Counted from the first letter of the stretch, positions 1 to 12,364 are shown. The stretch: DNA of 64,000 nucleotides from Aquilaria yunnanensis (GCA_039654915.1 CM077594.1:99648893-99712892), one strand, 5' to 3'. The notes: a model not told the origin generated them from the letters alone. Numbers and translations: made by a program.

Positions 1-1017
1 CTCTTCAACAGTTCAACGTGTCGTCTAACCTATTGACTGGATCCATTCCCAGCAAGTTGGCGGGTATGCCCAAGAGTGCTTTTGAAGGCAATTCGCTTTG
101 TGGCGAACCCTTGATCCCATGTAATGGAACTGAGAGTGGTAAAAACAAAAAATTGTCTGGTGGAGCCATTGCTGGGATTGTGGTAGGGTGCGTGATTGGT
201 CTCTTGTTGCTTCTGGTTCTCCTGATATGTTTATGTAGGAGAAAAGGCGGTAAGAAAACTCAGTTAAGTGATCCTGCTCCCGCTAAGGCAATGGATATTG
301 AAACTCCAAGTGAGAAACCTGCTGGTGAGGGAGAGAGGGAAATTAGGGACACTAAAAGTGGTGGCGTATCTGGATCTCTTAAATCTGAAGCTAAGGCCGG
401 CAAGAATAAGAGTTTGGTGTTCTTCGGTAAGGCTTCGAGGGTGTTTGATTTGGAAGATCTGTTAAGGGCATCTGCTGAGGTCTTGGGCAAGGGGACGTTC
501 GGGACAGCGTATAAGGCCACTTTGGATACGGGCGTGGTTGTTGCAGTGAAGAGGTTGAAGGATGTGACTGTGCCAGAGAAAGAGTTTAGGGAGAAAATGG
601 ATGTTGTTGGTTCCATGAATCATGAGAATTTGGTCCCATTGAGGGCCTACTACTTCAACATGGATGAGAAGCTTCTGGTTTATGATTACATGCCGGTTGG
701 AAGTTTGTCTGCGCTTTTGCATGGTAAGCGCCTTACTCTATTGGCTTTTACATGCTCAATAATATTATCTTACATTTTTCTGCTTGTTTTATTATTGCGT
801 TTCTTTCTTTTCCTAGCATACGTTTGATGCAGAAGGAAACAGTTATTTTGCCTCAATTTCCAATGCTTGATTGGCTAGCTCTTGTTGCAATCTGTAGCAT
901 ATGGGCCACTGGGATAAAATTCTTATGTGTGAAACTGCATGGATTTTACTTACCTTCCTGTTTTTATTGAACTTGGAAGAACAAAATGGAAAAGGTTCTG
1001 GATTTAGAGCAGATGAC

Positions 1018-1055
<38 letters not shown>

Positions 1056-1809
1056 ACTGGTTTCTCCTTGGTTATGTACTTCTGGGTTATTTGTTTGATT
1101 TTTTCCCTGTACCGTATGTGGTGTCATATTCTTTAACTCAGGAAACAGGGGAGCTGGTAGGACTCCATTAGGCTGGGAAACCAGGTCTAACATTGCCCTT
1201 GGTGCGGCCAAAGGGATTGCATATCTCCACTCACATGGCCCTACAATCTCGCATGGGAATATAAAATCATCAAATATCCTTCTATCTACTTCCTTCGAAG
1301 CTCGTGTTTCTGACTTTGGTCTTGCTCAACTTGCGGCCCCCACCTCTACCCCTAACCGTGTTGATGGCTATCGTGCTCCAGAAGTAACGGACTCTCGAAA
1401 GGTGTCCCAGAAGGCTGATGTTTACAGTTTTGGCGTCCTACTTCTGGAATTGCTTACAGGGAAGGCACCCACCCATGCCGTACTGAACGAGGAAGGTGTG
1501 GACCTCCCTAGATGGGTCCAATCCATCGTTCGAGAGGAATGGACTTCGGAGGTTTTTGACCTCGAACTCCTCAGATTCCAGACTGTTGAGGAAGATATGG
1601 TTCAGCTGCTGCAACTTGCCATTGATTGCACTGCACAATATCCGGACAAACGCCCTTCAATGGCCGAGGTAACACAGCAAATTGAGGAGCTATGTCGATC
1701 CAACAGCTCGGCAAAAGAGACTCCTCTTGGTCATGATTTGGACGATGGGAGTTCTCAGCAGGCTTACTCTGTAGACTCAGGTGCACCACCATCTTCAGTG
1801 AAGGAGTGA
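1..1809 (+). CDS. LRR receptor-like kinase, RLK1/At1g48480-like, partial at 5' end
   Basis: Exons are 1-723 (reading frame from base 3) and 1142-1809; the 418-bp intron has a gt donor at 724 and an ag acceptor at 1140-1141. The visible protein begins in the last leucine-rich repeat (NVSSNLLTGSIP) and runs through a juxtamembrane cap, a transmembrane helix (about bases 165-230) followed by basic CRRKGGKK, and a kinase domain with LGKGTFG loop, AVKRL lysine, SDFG motif and YRAPE. The catalytic HRD motif is replaced by SHGNIKSSN, so the catalytic Asp is missing. The family is annotated as probable inactive receptor kinases that act at the plasma membrane in signalling. The tail is Ser/Asp-rich and ends at the TGA at 1807-1809. 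The signal peptide and most LRRs lie before the window. Family assignment is firm; the exact orthologue is not. Confidence 0.93.
1022..1053 (+). repeat. (CT)n microsatellite in the receptor-kinase intron
   Basis: About 16 uninterrupted CT units lie inside the single visible intron (724-1141). It is likely to be length-polymorphic. Confidence 0.95.
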
Positions 1810-2060
1810 CTGAAAACAATCAACCAGGGGCGCTTGCTGGTTTCCTTTTACTTTGCTTAGATAGAGTTTCATTGTTTCTTTCTTTATTCATTTTCATTCT
1901 ATAATGAAACAGTTGCTTTTGCCCTTTTTTTTGGGTTATTTCCATTTATTATTCTCCCAATTCCCATCTGCGACCCAGATTCATTAAGATAGATGTTTGT
2001 TTCTTCTTCTCCACCCACAACCCACCCCCCCCCCAATTAGTTAGCTTGGAATTTACTATT
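1810..2060 (+). other. Putative 3' UTR of the receptor-kinase gene
   Basis: T-rich sequence follows the stop codon, with an ATAATGAA motif near 1901 that could serve as a polyadenylation signal and a C-run near 2024-2033. No further gene is visible. Confidence 0.5.
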
Positions 2061-3995
2061 AGTAGGGGGACTGAATATTCCAATTTTACAAGGTCGTGTA
2101 AGTGTGCATAACCATCTTCTTCCTGTTTGGATCCAAGTCTATTTCCACTTCTATTGATCTCATGTGATGCAAATTGGTGATTGATTTGAAATATTTTCAG
2201 AAACGATATCTGTTGTCTGCAAGATTGTGTCATTTGCCACTATGTTTTCTGTTATTTGTCGGACATAACTATTCCAGACCCAATCTTTCTATTTGTACAA
2301 AGGTTATATAAGAGAGTCTTGTTCTTGCAATTGTTAGGACCAGAATGTGATCAGACCACCTTGTTGCGTCGTTTCTTCTTGGTTTTGGCTTGATTTGGGA
2401 CCTTTGTCAAATTAATCGCTGGTTGGACGTCGGCTCCCATAATTGAACTAGAGACAACCAAAGGGCAACAATTGAAACAATAAGGAACTGGGTCTTGTTT
2501 TCTTCCTACTGATAGTGTGTCGTAAGGGTCATGATATAGTTTATGACTTCCTACAAATAATGCACACCTATAAGACGTGCCTAAATTGCCATAGGACTTA
2601 CTTACTTGAATGTATGGCGTGTATTTATCTGTTTCGTCTAGGAGTTTTATATTGTAAAGTGATTATTTTTTTTTTTCATGGAAGGGGAGGTAAGGAGGAT
2701 CATATGATTGAATCTTAAACATCTTTATATCAAACTCAAATCTTAGCCAATAGACTAAGTGTAATTTTATTTTGTATTAAATTAACTAATACATGCATTA
2801 TCCTTATATAAAGAAATTATTTATCCAAATTATCAATTTATTGAAATCTGCCCGAAGTTCACAAAGTAAATTCATACCTTTTTGGTAAAAAGTAATTATT
2901 TTTCATTGATTTTTCTTGTTTCTTTTTTTGACTGTATAAGTTAAAATTTTAATAAAAAACTACATACTTTTTTTAATAAAATACTTATTTTTTTGGGAGG
3001 AGAATATGATCAGATTCAGACCACCTTGTTCTTCTCGGTTTGACCTAACCCTAGCTCTCTTCTTACGTCTTGTCTTGCCAATGTCGGAGAAGGCTTTTCT
3101 ATCGGGTGAAGATGCTATTGCTAACCCATTCATTGGCATGAATCAAATGCATGGATGCTGGTCATATGTTTTGTCTTGTGTGGGAGAAGCCTCATCTCAG
3201 TACTGCAAGATTGGTGGCAGACCTTTCTTAATTATTCCGTTGAGCCTTAAAACTAGCTGTTATGGTCCTCTCATTTTCATGCTAGTTTCAGACGTCTCTT
3301 AGTTCGTTGATTGCGACATTCGTTCACATATTCTCAAATAATTCCAACCTGACATTATTTCACTTCCGGAATGCGCGCCAATATTAATGATCTCAGTCTG
3401 TCTATTCGATTCGTTGTTTGTTTAACTTTAAACCAAATGTGGGTTTGGGTAAATGAGTGCTTAAATCCAGATGTTGCTAATGTTGTCGTGATCTCAGAGA
3501 CAGCCAGGCCGGATCGATGCAAGGCAACTTGTCAAGGAGGTCGATCGGGGAATCGAATATATATGCCTGCAGAGCCGATGGAAATATTACAAGATAATAA
3601 TTATGGTGAGCCTCGAGCAGTACTCTAGCTAGCTTCTAACAAGTCAAATTTTTGGGCAACACTCTGATTAGAATATGTACTCGCATGATTAAGCTTTGCA
3701 TTTGTGGTTCCTTTCATGTTATGTGTTTCAGGATCTATTAGAAGATCGATTCTGAAATAGTGTTTTTTTTCTTTTCCTGTGAAAAGTAAATCGATTCTGA
3801 AATAGTGTGTTTTTTTTCTTCTCCTGTGAAAAGTAAGTATCTTTATGAATTTTTTTTATCTATCTAACCTAAAAAAATACACTTAATAAATAGTAGTTAC
3901 TTTTTTTAAAGAAACATTCTAGCCTGGAAGTGTAAGATTTCAATAGATTGATAATTTGAGCAAACAGTCACTTTATATAAATATAATGCACAATA
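2061..3995. repeat. Segmental duplication, copy A (partner 9476-10427)
   Basis: From the shared GACTGAATATTCCAA (near 2070 and 9479), the two copies stay alignable through several hundred bases. They share CTGTTTGGATCCAAGTCTA, the stretch around GATCAGACCACCTTG (2350 and 9820), and the region around 2540-2830 versus 10000-10230. Copy A then carries two inverted arms, about 2793-2865 and 3925-3993, that match arms only about 180 bp apart in copy B. The roughly 0.9 kb between about 2975 and 3880 in copy A has no counterpart in copy B. It contains two short open frames (3006-3302 and 3371-3628) that I do not recognise. Confidence 0.8.
3745..3834 (+). repeat. Two-copy tandem repeat, period 45 bp
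   Basis: ATCGATTCTGAAATAGTG starts at 3745 and again at 3790. Each copy continues into a T-run and TCCTGTGAAAAGTAA. It lies in the copy-A-specific insert. Confidence 0.9.
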
Positions 3996-5401
3996 ATACA
4001 TTAATTTTAATATAAAAGGAATTGACTCCAAATGTTTTAGCAACAATCAAAATTATACGCTACAGCAATTTGTTCATTGCTTCTGATTGATGCCCAATTG
4101 AACGTGATAAGAATGGTCATGCAAGAGAAATGATGGAGTATCGATCGGTCTTTAAATTGGAAGCATTGATTAGTTAGTGAGAATTAAGATGGTGATTTTC
4201 TTAGTATTTGGCTCACGCACAATTAAGTCACAATTAATTCCGTCTTTATGTATTTGGTGCAGGCAGTGATTCTGTTGCTCTTTGATGTGCAATGAGGTCC
4301 TAGTCAATTGTTGGCCTACCTGTGATGCGTGCATGGGGGGATAAGCACCAGGAATGAAATTACCTAACAAGACAAGCACTAGCAGCCAAACTATACTGGG
4401 GTAGGGGGGGTTTTAAAAATGTGTAGAGATGAGGTATTAACTTGGTCATTTTATCAAAAGTTAGGGACTAGACATGTGAAATTTTGGCCCTCACATATAT
4501 AGTGGAAGAAAAATATAAAGATGGGGGGAAGTGAGATATATGTTCAAAGGTATGAAAACTGCTTTTGTTTTTTTTTTTTTTTCATTTTTATTGGCAAAAC
4601 AACAACTTTCATTCAAAGCCAACTAGAAGCTGAAAAGAGCAACAGGACAATAAAGCAGTAGTCCACAACTGATTTTGTCATTCTCCCCTAGTTAACTTCA
4701 ATAACTCCTCAAAATAGAATGACGTCATTTCAAAATATGTACCTTTCCTTCTCTAAATAGCATTGTATGTCCAATCTTTTACCTCCTCAATCTCTCACAG
4801 GTAAAAGCCTTCAAACTCAAATCTCCAATTATCAAACCTACTTAGTGTGTCTACTCTCATCCAGTCATTCGTATCAATTGGCCTTGATGTCATCTCACTG
4901 CCCACTCTCCTCCGTCCACTCTCCTCTCCTTGGTTGCTCCCGTCTTGTCCCATCCCATTAGTGCCCATCGTGTCTCACCATCTACTCCCTTCCATCCACT
5001 TTCTTGGGTAGTTCACTTGCATTATCCTTTCATCTTTAGTCATTTTCTATTTAATCATTTGTGTTTTGTAATTGTGTTTACTCTGATCTTCATTTTTTTT
5101 CTTCTTGAATATTTAATGCACAATATATTCTGACCTCTGTATACTTATGGTCTTTTGCGTTTGTAGTGTTGCATTATATGTGTTTATGCTTATACATATA
5201 TTGGCGCAAACTTATTTCTGCTTTACCTATTTTTTAAATGATTTAGTTATGGGCATGAAACTAAATATCGCAGGATATCGTGTTGTATACCAATTATTGC
5301 AAGTAAGTCGTATATAGTACAAATTTTTTCACATTTTATTATTTTTTTTTGCACAAAATACTATTGTATACCTCAGCATTTTACGGTATTTCACATACTA
5401 A
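3996..5401. other. Intergenic, no gene seen
   Basis: AT-rich DNA with a T-run at about 4567-4582 and a pyrimidine-rich stretch at 4750-5030. The short open frames here (4170-4379 minus, 4767-4961 plus, 4930-5133 plus) have no recognisable domain and low-complexity composition. Confidence 0.6.
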
Positions 5402-5411
5402 TAACTTTTTA

Positions 5412-6938
5412 GGGTAAAATCCATATGTAGTCCCCTAACTTTAAGGATCGTCCTAATGTGGTCCCTTAACTCAAAAAGTGGCTCTTAAAGTCCCCTAACT
5501 CAATTTAAGTGTCCTATTTTGGTCCCTACCGTCAGTTCAGGCGTTATTTCAGACGGAAATTACCTACATGGCACCTAAACTACCACATGACATCTAAACT
5601 GCCACATGTCATCTTATTTTATGGCAATAAATGACTACATTGAAAGAATACAAAAATTTATGTTAGAATTGACCCAAACTAATAACCTTAGGAACTTAAA
5701 TGTATATTAGCCAACAATCCGTCTTCTTCCCCAAATCTTTGCCGACAGAAGCGAACCAGATGAAAAATTCCCACCGATCGGGAACCAATTTTCTGAATCC
5801 CTACAAATTCAACGGCAAAAGGCACCGAAATCAGAGATCCGAAGCATATCCTGGTGAAAACGGAAAGAATCAAGCAAGTACGGTTTGCGTGCCTGAAGGA
5901 GCATTTCTCCAGCAAGTCTCATGATTTCTTCGACAGAAAGCTTGTAGCCTCCAGCATCTCTCCGTCTGGCTCCTCAACCTCCTGCCAAATTAGCTCCGAT
6001 TTTCCCAAAATTTCCCCTTTTCTTCCTGTAGCATTGTAGCTTGTCCGTGGTCCGTACGCCTGACCCGACTCGTCTCGACTCTCGAAACCATCGTTCCTTG
6101 GATTTGTTCATTCCCTTCCCCAAAATTTCTGTTCTTATCTCTCTCATTTTCGCAGATCTATCTCTTCGAACACATGCTTTTAAACAAAATTTAATCTGCG
6201 TTCGATAGCTCTACGCCCGTCATTATTTCGCAGATTCGAAGCTCTACTAAGCTACCTATGGCTGCAATTTCTTCTAGTCCTCGCACTGTCGAAGAGATCT
6301 TCAAAGACTACAGCGCTCGTCGATCTGCTCTTGTCTCTGACTTCCGATGTCGATGAGATCTATCTCTCTACTCACCAAAAACTTCTGACACCCTGCCTGA
6401 ATCTCACCTCCCCTCAAAAAAAAAAAAAAAAAAGCTCACCAGACCATTACTCCCCTGCCGATTTCTCTCCTCCCCTCCAATCGGAACTTCTCTCTCCCTC
6501 AAACAGACAACTTCTTCGCCCTCCTCAACTGCTCTATTAACTCTCCCGTCCTCAACCATTACAAGAACCTCTGTTTCAACTTCGCGGGAGGTGAGCAAAT
6601 CGCGGGCGAAAATGGTGGGCGGCGGACGGTGAGAGTTGGGGAAGAAGATGAAATTAGGGTTATCAACTTTTTAAGTCCCTGAAATTATTTGTTGTGTCAA
6701 ATCTAACCTAAGTTTTATTATTCTTTCAGTCTCATCACTTATTGCCATAAAATAGGATGCCATGTGGCAGTTTAGGTGCCACGTAGGCAATTTCCGTCTG
6801 AAATAACGCCTGAACTGACGGTAGGGACCAAAATAGGACACTTAAGTTGAGTTAAGGGACTTTAAGAGCCATTTTTTGAGTTAAGGGACCACATTAGGAC
6901 GATCCTTAAAGTTAGGGGACTACATATGGATTTTACCC
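5412..6938. mobile_element. Pack-MULE-like element 1 (long TIRs, 10-bp target duplication)
   Basis: The ends are GGGTAAAATCC (5412) and GGATTTTACCC (6938), flanked by the perfect 10-bp direct repeat taacttttta at 5402-5411 and 6939-6948. The inverted arms remain alignable for roughly 250-290 bp, with a small indel near 5580-5600 where the left arm repeats a short segment. The interior (about 5700-6660) is richer in C and G than the flanks, encodes no transposase, and contains gene-like sequence including a fragment of an Alfin-like gene. Long TIRs, a 9-10 bp duplication and a captured host exon are the features of non-autonomous Mutator-like elements (Pack-MULEs). The arms are very similar, so the insertion is relatively recent. 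Confidence 0.9.
6258..6390 (+). pseudogene. Captured 5' end of an Alfin-like (PHD-finger) gene
   Basis: Starting at the ATG at 6258 the frame reads [19 protein letters not shown], then ARRSALV, which is the conserved N-terminus of plant Alfin-like histone-reader proteins. The frame then slips: [10 protein letters not shown], the expected continuation, is read in another frame from about 6328. This is consistent with loss of about 5 bases (an in-frame version would have an arginine codon and part of the next between them). Homology fades before an A-run at 6417-6433. Only the start of the DUF3594/Alfin domain is present and the C-terminal PHD finger is absent. It lies wholly inside element 1, so it is a transposon-captured exon, not a working gene. 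Confidence 0.8.
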
Positions 6939-6948
6939 TAACTTTTTA

Positions 6949-7994
6949 TGTATAATTTGTCTAAAACCCGAGGTATACAGCAAATACCACAGCATTCTAT
7001 TTTTAGCAGACATGTTTGATGTATTTTTTCAGTCATTTTACATCAAAATATCATGCATAAATATATAAAATAGTAAAATATAATTAATACTCATATTTTA
7101 ACATAAATATTTACCTTTATTTTGTTACTTTTTATTTTATTTTTTCTTTCTTTTTTTTTATTAGAAAATGCATTGTTATTATTAACGTATTATTTCTTTT
7201 TTTTCTTATATCAATAAATTAATATTTTTGCTGAGTAATATTTATTTTTCTCTATATTTAACATTTTTTATGTTTTTTTATAAAAAATATCTTCTATCAT
7301 ATATATTTTATTATATTTAAAAAATTATGATGAGAAAAATTAAAATATGTATAAAAAAATATTAAAAATTATTTAATTTATTTCATCTTAAAATAATATT
7401 CTAATATTTTTTTTTGTAAAAAATAATAGCAGCATACGACATAAAATATCATACATTATACCTTAAAAAGATAAAGTATGGTAACAACATTTAAAACCTT
7501 AGTTTTGTGTAATTGAACAATATAACAATTTGTCGCGTCCTCACTCCTAGCTAAAAATCCTAGTTACGTCATTGACAAGCACCATGCAATAAGTACTTGT
7601 AGATGAAAGAGTGACACGAGTCTTCCACGACAGTGAACATTGGAAGTTATTTGCGTGTGTGTTGTGCTTGTGTTATTAAGTGTTGTGGATTAGTCCTGAT
7701 TTCATGATCCATTCGCCCTATTGCAGCTTTTCGTTCTTGAGGGACGTGACGACGAATTTAATTAACCTTGTTTTTAGAGTTACACTTGTCTAATTTTGTC
7801 ATGGTTTTCTAACAAATTAAAGACGACCAAAACATTTTGGATCCAACAGCCCTTAATCAGATTATACTTAAAAAGACGTATTAGTGTTGGATTTGTAGTT
7901 TATGCTATGTAATGAACCTGTTTGTATTAAAACATTACATGCACATATATACTGTTGTTTATACTACTTGTTATTATGGCTGTGGGCTAGTGAC
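6949..7994. other. AT-rich intergenic, no gene seen
   Basis: Strongly AT-rich with many homopolymer runs, especially 7080-7440. No open frame or repeat structure could be supported. Confidence 0.6.
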
Positions 7995-8192
7995 CAGTGG
8001 CGGAGCCACGTTTAACTCAGAGGGGGCAATTGCCCCCACTCAATTTTAAAAATTTTAGAAAAATTACATATTTAGTGTTGTCTTTTTAATAAAATTTATA
8101 ATTTGACCCCACTGATTTTAAATTTTATAGTTACATATTGTAAAAGAATTATCTGTTGCCCCTACTGATAATTTTTTTTTGCTCCGCCCCTG
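7995..8192. mobile_element. hAT-type MITE
   Basis: A 198-bp AT-rich element with ends CAGTGGCGGAGC and GCTCCGCCCCTG. It is flanked by ctagtgac (left) and tcagtgac (right), an 8-bp duplication with two mismatches. The terminal motif and 8-bp duplication fit non-autonomous hAT elements. It has no coding capacity. Confidence 0.85.
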
Positions 8193-9475
8193 TCAGTGAC
8201 CACAATTAAATAAGTTTATAGGATGCCCTAGACTTAAAACATGCATTTTACAAAATAATACAGAACACGTACGGAATAGTAATTACTAGAGGGATTTATA
8301 TCTATTTACAGTATTCTATAAAGTACGTACCTAACACTGAATTTTTTTTATTTAATGTCACCACAATTGCTAAAAGCCTAAAACTGATAAGCATAATTTC
8401 CTTTTAAAGATTTTAAGAGAGAAATTCCCATCTTCAATATATTCGTGGTACGCACCAAAGCTTATTTGCTTCACTTCTACGTACAGTTATAATTGGTACC
8501 AAAGGTTGCGAGTCAGGAATTGGAAGATCCTGGCTGCCAAATTATGTGCTACTTGACAACAATGTTTCAGACTTCAGTTGCATGCAAGATTAGTCTACTG
8601 TGGCAACTTAAATAAATAATTGTAAAGGAGTAGTAAAACTTTATAAAATCCCACGTGACAAAGGTTCTTTAAAAAGTATATGTTCAAAAATTTTTCATTG
8701 TACAATGTTTTCCAGCTTTAAAGAAAAGATGAGATATTTAATCCAGTGGAATTAATTAATTAAGTGGCTTACTGAACTCACTTCACTTGGTTGCAGATGA
8801 ACATGGTGCTTTGTTGAGCGTCCCAAGCATTACCTAACCTAAACCGATTATTCAAAGTTGATTGATCCACAATCTACGCTAGCTCACACAGATCAAAACA
8901 ACCAATTAATTAAAACTACTAGGTGACCTTGACCTCTGCTTGTATTTGCAGCTAGCGTGTCCTTTAATTTTATTCCAAACTGAGATTATAGTGTCTCATT
9001 CTATATAGTCTAAACGTGTCCGGTGTCTGGACTACTAGGTTTACTAATCTTCCTCTGCACATGTTGATACAGTTCTAGAATTTGAATATGACATGCTATT
9101 TATACAAGCTTACATACTCTGCTGCTTTCGTCCTCGGAGGTAAATGAAAGGATCTAAAACTCTTGAGGCCATAATGCGATGTTTCAATATTCTCGGGGAC
9201 TAGTGGAGAAATAACACAATCTTCTCTGGCTAGCCTCTGGTCTAGAGTCTGTAGTGTGGCCTCTATCGGTGGATTTTCAGATTACTGTCTGACATGGGGA
9301 ACTGGAGTCCCGGAAAAATGGAGAACTGGAATGGGCCACGAGAAAAGTACTTTTGATTGCTTTACCCCTGAGGTTTGGTACTACTTACTGTTGTCCCTGT
9401 CATATTTTAGAAATATACACTTAACTCCTCAAAGGTTAACCCGTTCTCCTGTGTTATTGTTATTAGAAGGAAGGG
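8193..9475. other. Intergenic, no gene seen
   Basis: Mixed-composition DNA without a convincing gene. An open frame starting near 9256 runs into duplication copy B and has no recognisable domain. Confidence 0.5.
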
Positions 9476-10427
9476 AGACTGAATATTCCAATTGCAAAAG
9501 GTTGTGCAACTGCAAGTGTGCATAATTCTATCTTCTTCCTGTTTGGATCCAAGTCTAGTAGTCCCATTTATATTGATCTCATGTGATGCAAATTGGCGAT
9601 TGATTTGATATATTTTCAGAAACGATATCTGTACGTTGTCTGCAAGACCGTTTTGCTGCCTTTCTCCTCACACCCTCATAGCTATACTGTTCCCCTGTCA
9701 TTTGTCACTATGTTTTCTGTTAGTTGTCCGACATTACTATTACAGACCGATTCTTTCTATTTGTACAAAGGTTATGTAAGAGAGTCTTGTTCTTGCAATT
9801 GTTAGGACTGGAATGTGATCAGACCACCTTGTTGCGTCGTTTCTTCTTGGTTTGGCTTAATTTGGGACCTTTGTCAAATCACTGGTTGGTCGGCCCCCAT
9901 AATTGAACTAGAGACAGCCAAAGGGCAACAAATGAAACGTCAAGGAACTGGTTCTTGTTTTTTTCCTACCGATAGCATGTCATGAGGGGCATGATATGAT
10001 ATATAGTTCATGACTTCCTACAAATCCAAGTTACATATATAACATGCCTAAATTGCCATAGGACTTACTTAAATTGCCATATGACATTGTATTTATCCTT
10101 TTGGTCTGAGTTGTATATTGTAAATTTTTTTTTTTTCATTTTACATGTACTAAGGGTCAATTTATTTTGTATTAAAATTAATGCATTATTCTTATATAAA
10201 GTAATTATTTACCCAAATTATCAATTTATTGAGACCTTACACTTTAAAGAATCCAAACAACAAATTTGAAATTATTTTTACTTTTGTTGGATAATTTAAA
10301 ATTTTAATAAAAATACATACCTTATATAGAAATATTTTAAGTTATTTTTCAAACTTTATAAAGTGTAAGGTTTCGACAAATTTATAACTTGAAAGGATAA
10401 TTACTTTATACAAAAATAATGCATAAT
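9476..10427. repeat. Segmental duplication, copy B (partner 2061-3995)
   Basis: Second copy of the segment downstream of the receptor kinase, in the same orientation. It ends in a compact inverted repeat at about 10178-10426, whose arms both read inward from ATGCATTATT through TATAAAGTAATTA to CCTTACACTTTA. The same arms in copy A are about 1.2 kb apart. Confidence 0.8.
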
Positions 10428-10666
10428 ACTCCCTACATCCTGTTTGCTTGAAACATTTGACTTTTTTTTAATAATTTGACTTGAATTTATTTGTATTATT
10501 GTTTGTTAGAAAAAATTGAAAGAAATATATTTAGAAACTATAATTTTTTGTTTATTATTTATATAAAAAGGTTTTCATTTATGCACTAATAAAATGTTAA
10601 AAATAAAAAATTATAGAATAATTACTGAAAACAAATATTATAAAAATTTTGAGACGGGGAGAATAC
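10427..10666. mobile_element. MITE of the CTCCCT...GGGGAGA class, copy 1
   Basis: Begins TACTCCCTACATCC and ends GACGGGGAGAATA, with an AT-rich interior. It is related in sequence to 11252-11481 and 31864-32088, sharing a block around TTTAGAAACTA and ATAATTACTG/TTAATTACTG. It is non-coding. Confidence 0.7.
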
Positions 10667-11251
10667 TAGTTACTTTTAATGCAAAATATATTGAACCTAA
10701 GACTTTGTTTTACAAATCATTTTGCATATATTGTAAAGTCTGTGTCAAATGTTAAGGGATTTGGTGACTAAGAAAGAAATTGATGACGGGAATAGGCCGT
10801 CTCTCATTGTTCCCTTGCCAGGGAGCAATTCATTGTTAGTTGCTTGGCATGGTCATTTGCATCCAATTATATCTGGAGATACTTTATTCTTGACCGCCTT
10901 TCTTTTCATTTAAATCGAATGTGATATTTCACCAACTACTTAACTTATTTTCCCTTTTTTTTCTAGAAAAGAAAGAAAAATGAGAGATCGTCACAATTTG
11001 TAACCATCATGCAATCGGAAAGAATAGTGACACTAATTTACCATAAATTTGGCAAATTGTGTGGGATTCTTTTGAACATAATAATTTTCCAGATGGAGAT
11101 ATGGATGGTAAACTTGTTCTTAACTAAAATTGAATATTCCTTTGATCTCTTGTTCAATGATTGCAAAGGCAAATAAATTTGCTTATAACAGAATTCAAAA
11201 GTTAGATGACAAGTCCTTATCTTCCAAATAGAGAAGGTCCTATATAATATT

Positions 11252-11481
11252 GATCTCTTTGTCCCATATTTTTTTATATATTTTATTTTTTTTATTTAAA
11301 TTTGATTTAAATTTATTTTTATTATTATTTTTAAAAAATTATATTTAGAAACTACAATTTTTAATGTATCATTTACATATAAAATTTTTACATTTATAAA
11401 CTAAAATATTGAAGATAAAAAATTATAAATTAATTACTGTAAATAATAAATGATATAAAAAATTTGAAAAAGATGGAGTAA
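11252..11481. mobile_element. MITE of the CTCCCT...GGGGAGA class, copy 2
   Basis: Begins near CTCTTTGTCCCA and ends near AAGATGGAGTA. Its interior aligns to copies 1 and 3, but the termini are more worn. Confidence 0.6.
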
Positions 11482-12317
11482 TTTCTTAAAAGATTACATT
11501 ACAGCAGCAAATACTAAGGTTATCAACTACGAACCCTTTTTGTATTGCAAGTGTGCAGCAGTTAAAAAGGAAGCAGGAAGGGGAAGAAGGGAACCGATGA
11601 ATTGAAGCAGTAATTTTGAATTAAATAAAAAATATTAGTTCAGTCAATTTTACGGTACCGAAATGTGAAATGTTCTTCTGGGCTGGGCCTAATGGCTAAT
11701 GTGTAATGGATGGTGGAAGCTGGGGTTATAGAGCTCGCATAAGCAAGCACTTGGGTCTTATTCTCCTGACAGGGCCACTACTGCTACATTATATGTGTGT
11801 GAATATCGTGTTTAATTTCTAATTTGAAATGTTTTTAAATTTTCCTGGTCAGCTTGACTCGAGTGTCTGAAGAATGTCATGTTAGGCAAACCCTATGTGC
11901 AAGAGATAGGTACCTTCGATTGCTAGGTTGATTCTAATCGATAAACTAGTTATACAGATGGTTGTGTAATAGCTGTATTTGGTAATTTCATATTTATTTA
12001 TTTATCTAATTATTTATTCCTTTTACTAGGCCACGTTCCATTTTCTAATATATATAAATGTGAACAAATGCACATACACTTGTGTAGAAACATCCTCTTT
12101 TTTTTTTAATAAAAAAATATTTATACTAAATGCTAAAAGCAATGATAAGAGAGTAAAGAAGCCGCACCCGCACATGCATAATGAAGAGCGTTTAAGAAAC
12201 ACTTCCAAAGAAAAGTTATGAATTTTCAAGATTTGTAGCTCAAAGCCTTTTGCATATATAGAAGAATTGAGGGTCCCTTAAGATATAATCTTGTATGTGC
12301 AAGTGTATAAACTATTG

Positions 12318-12364
<47 letters not shown>

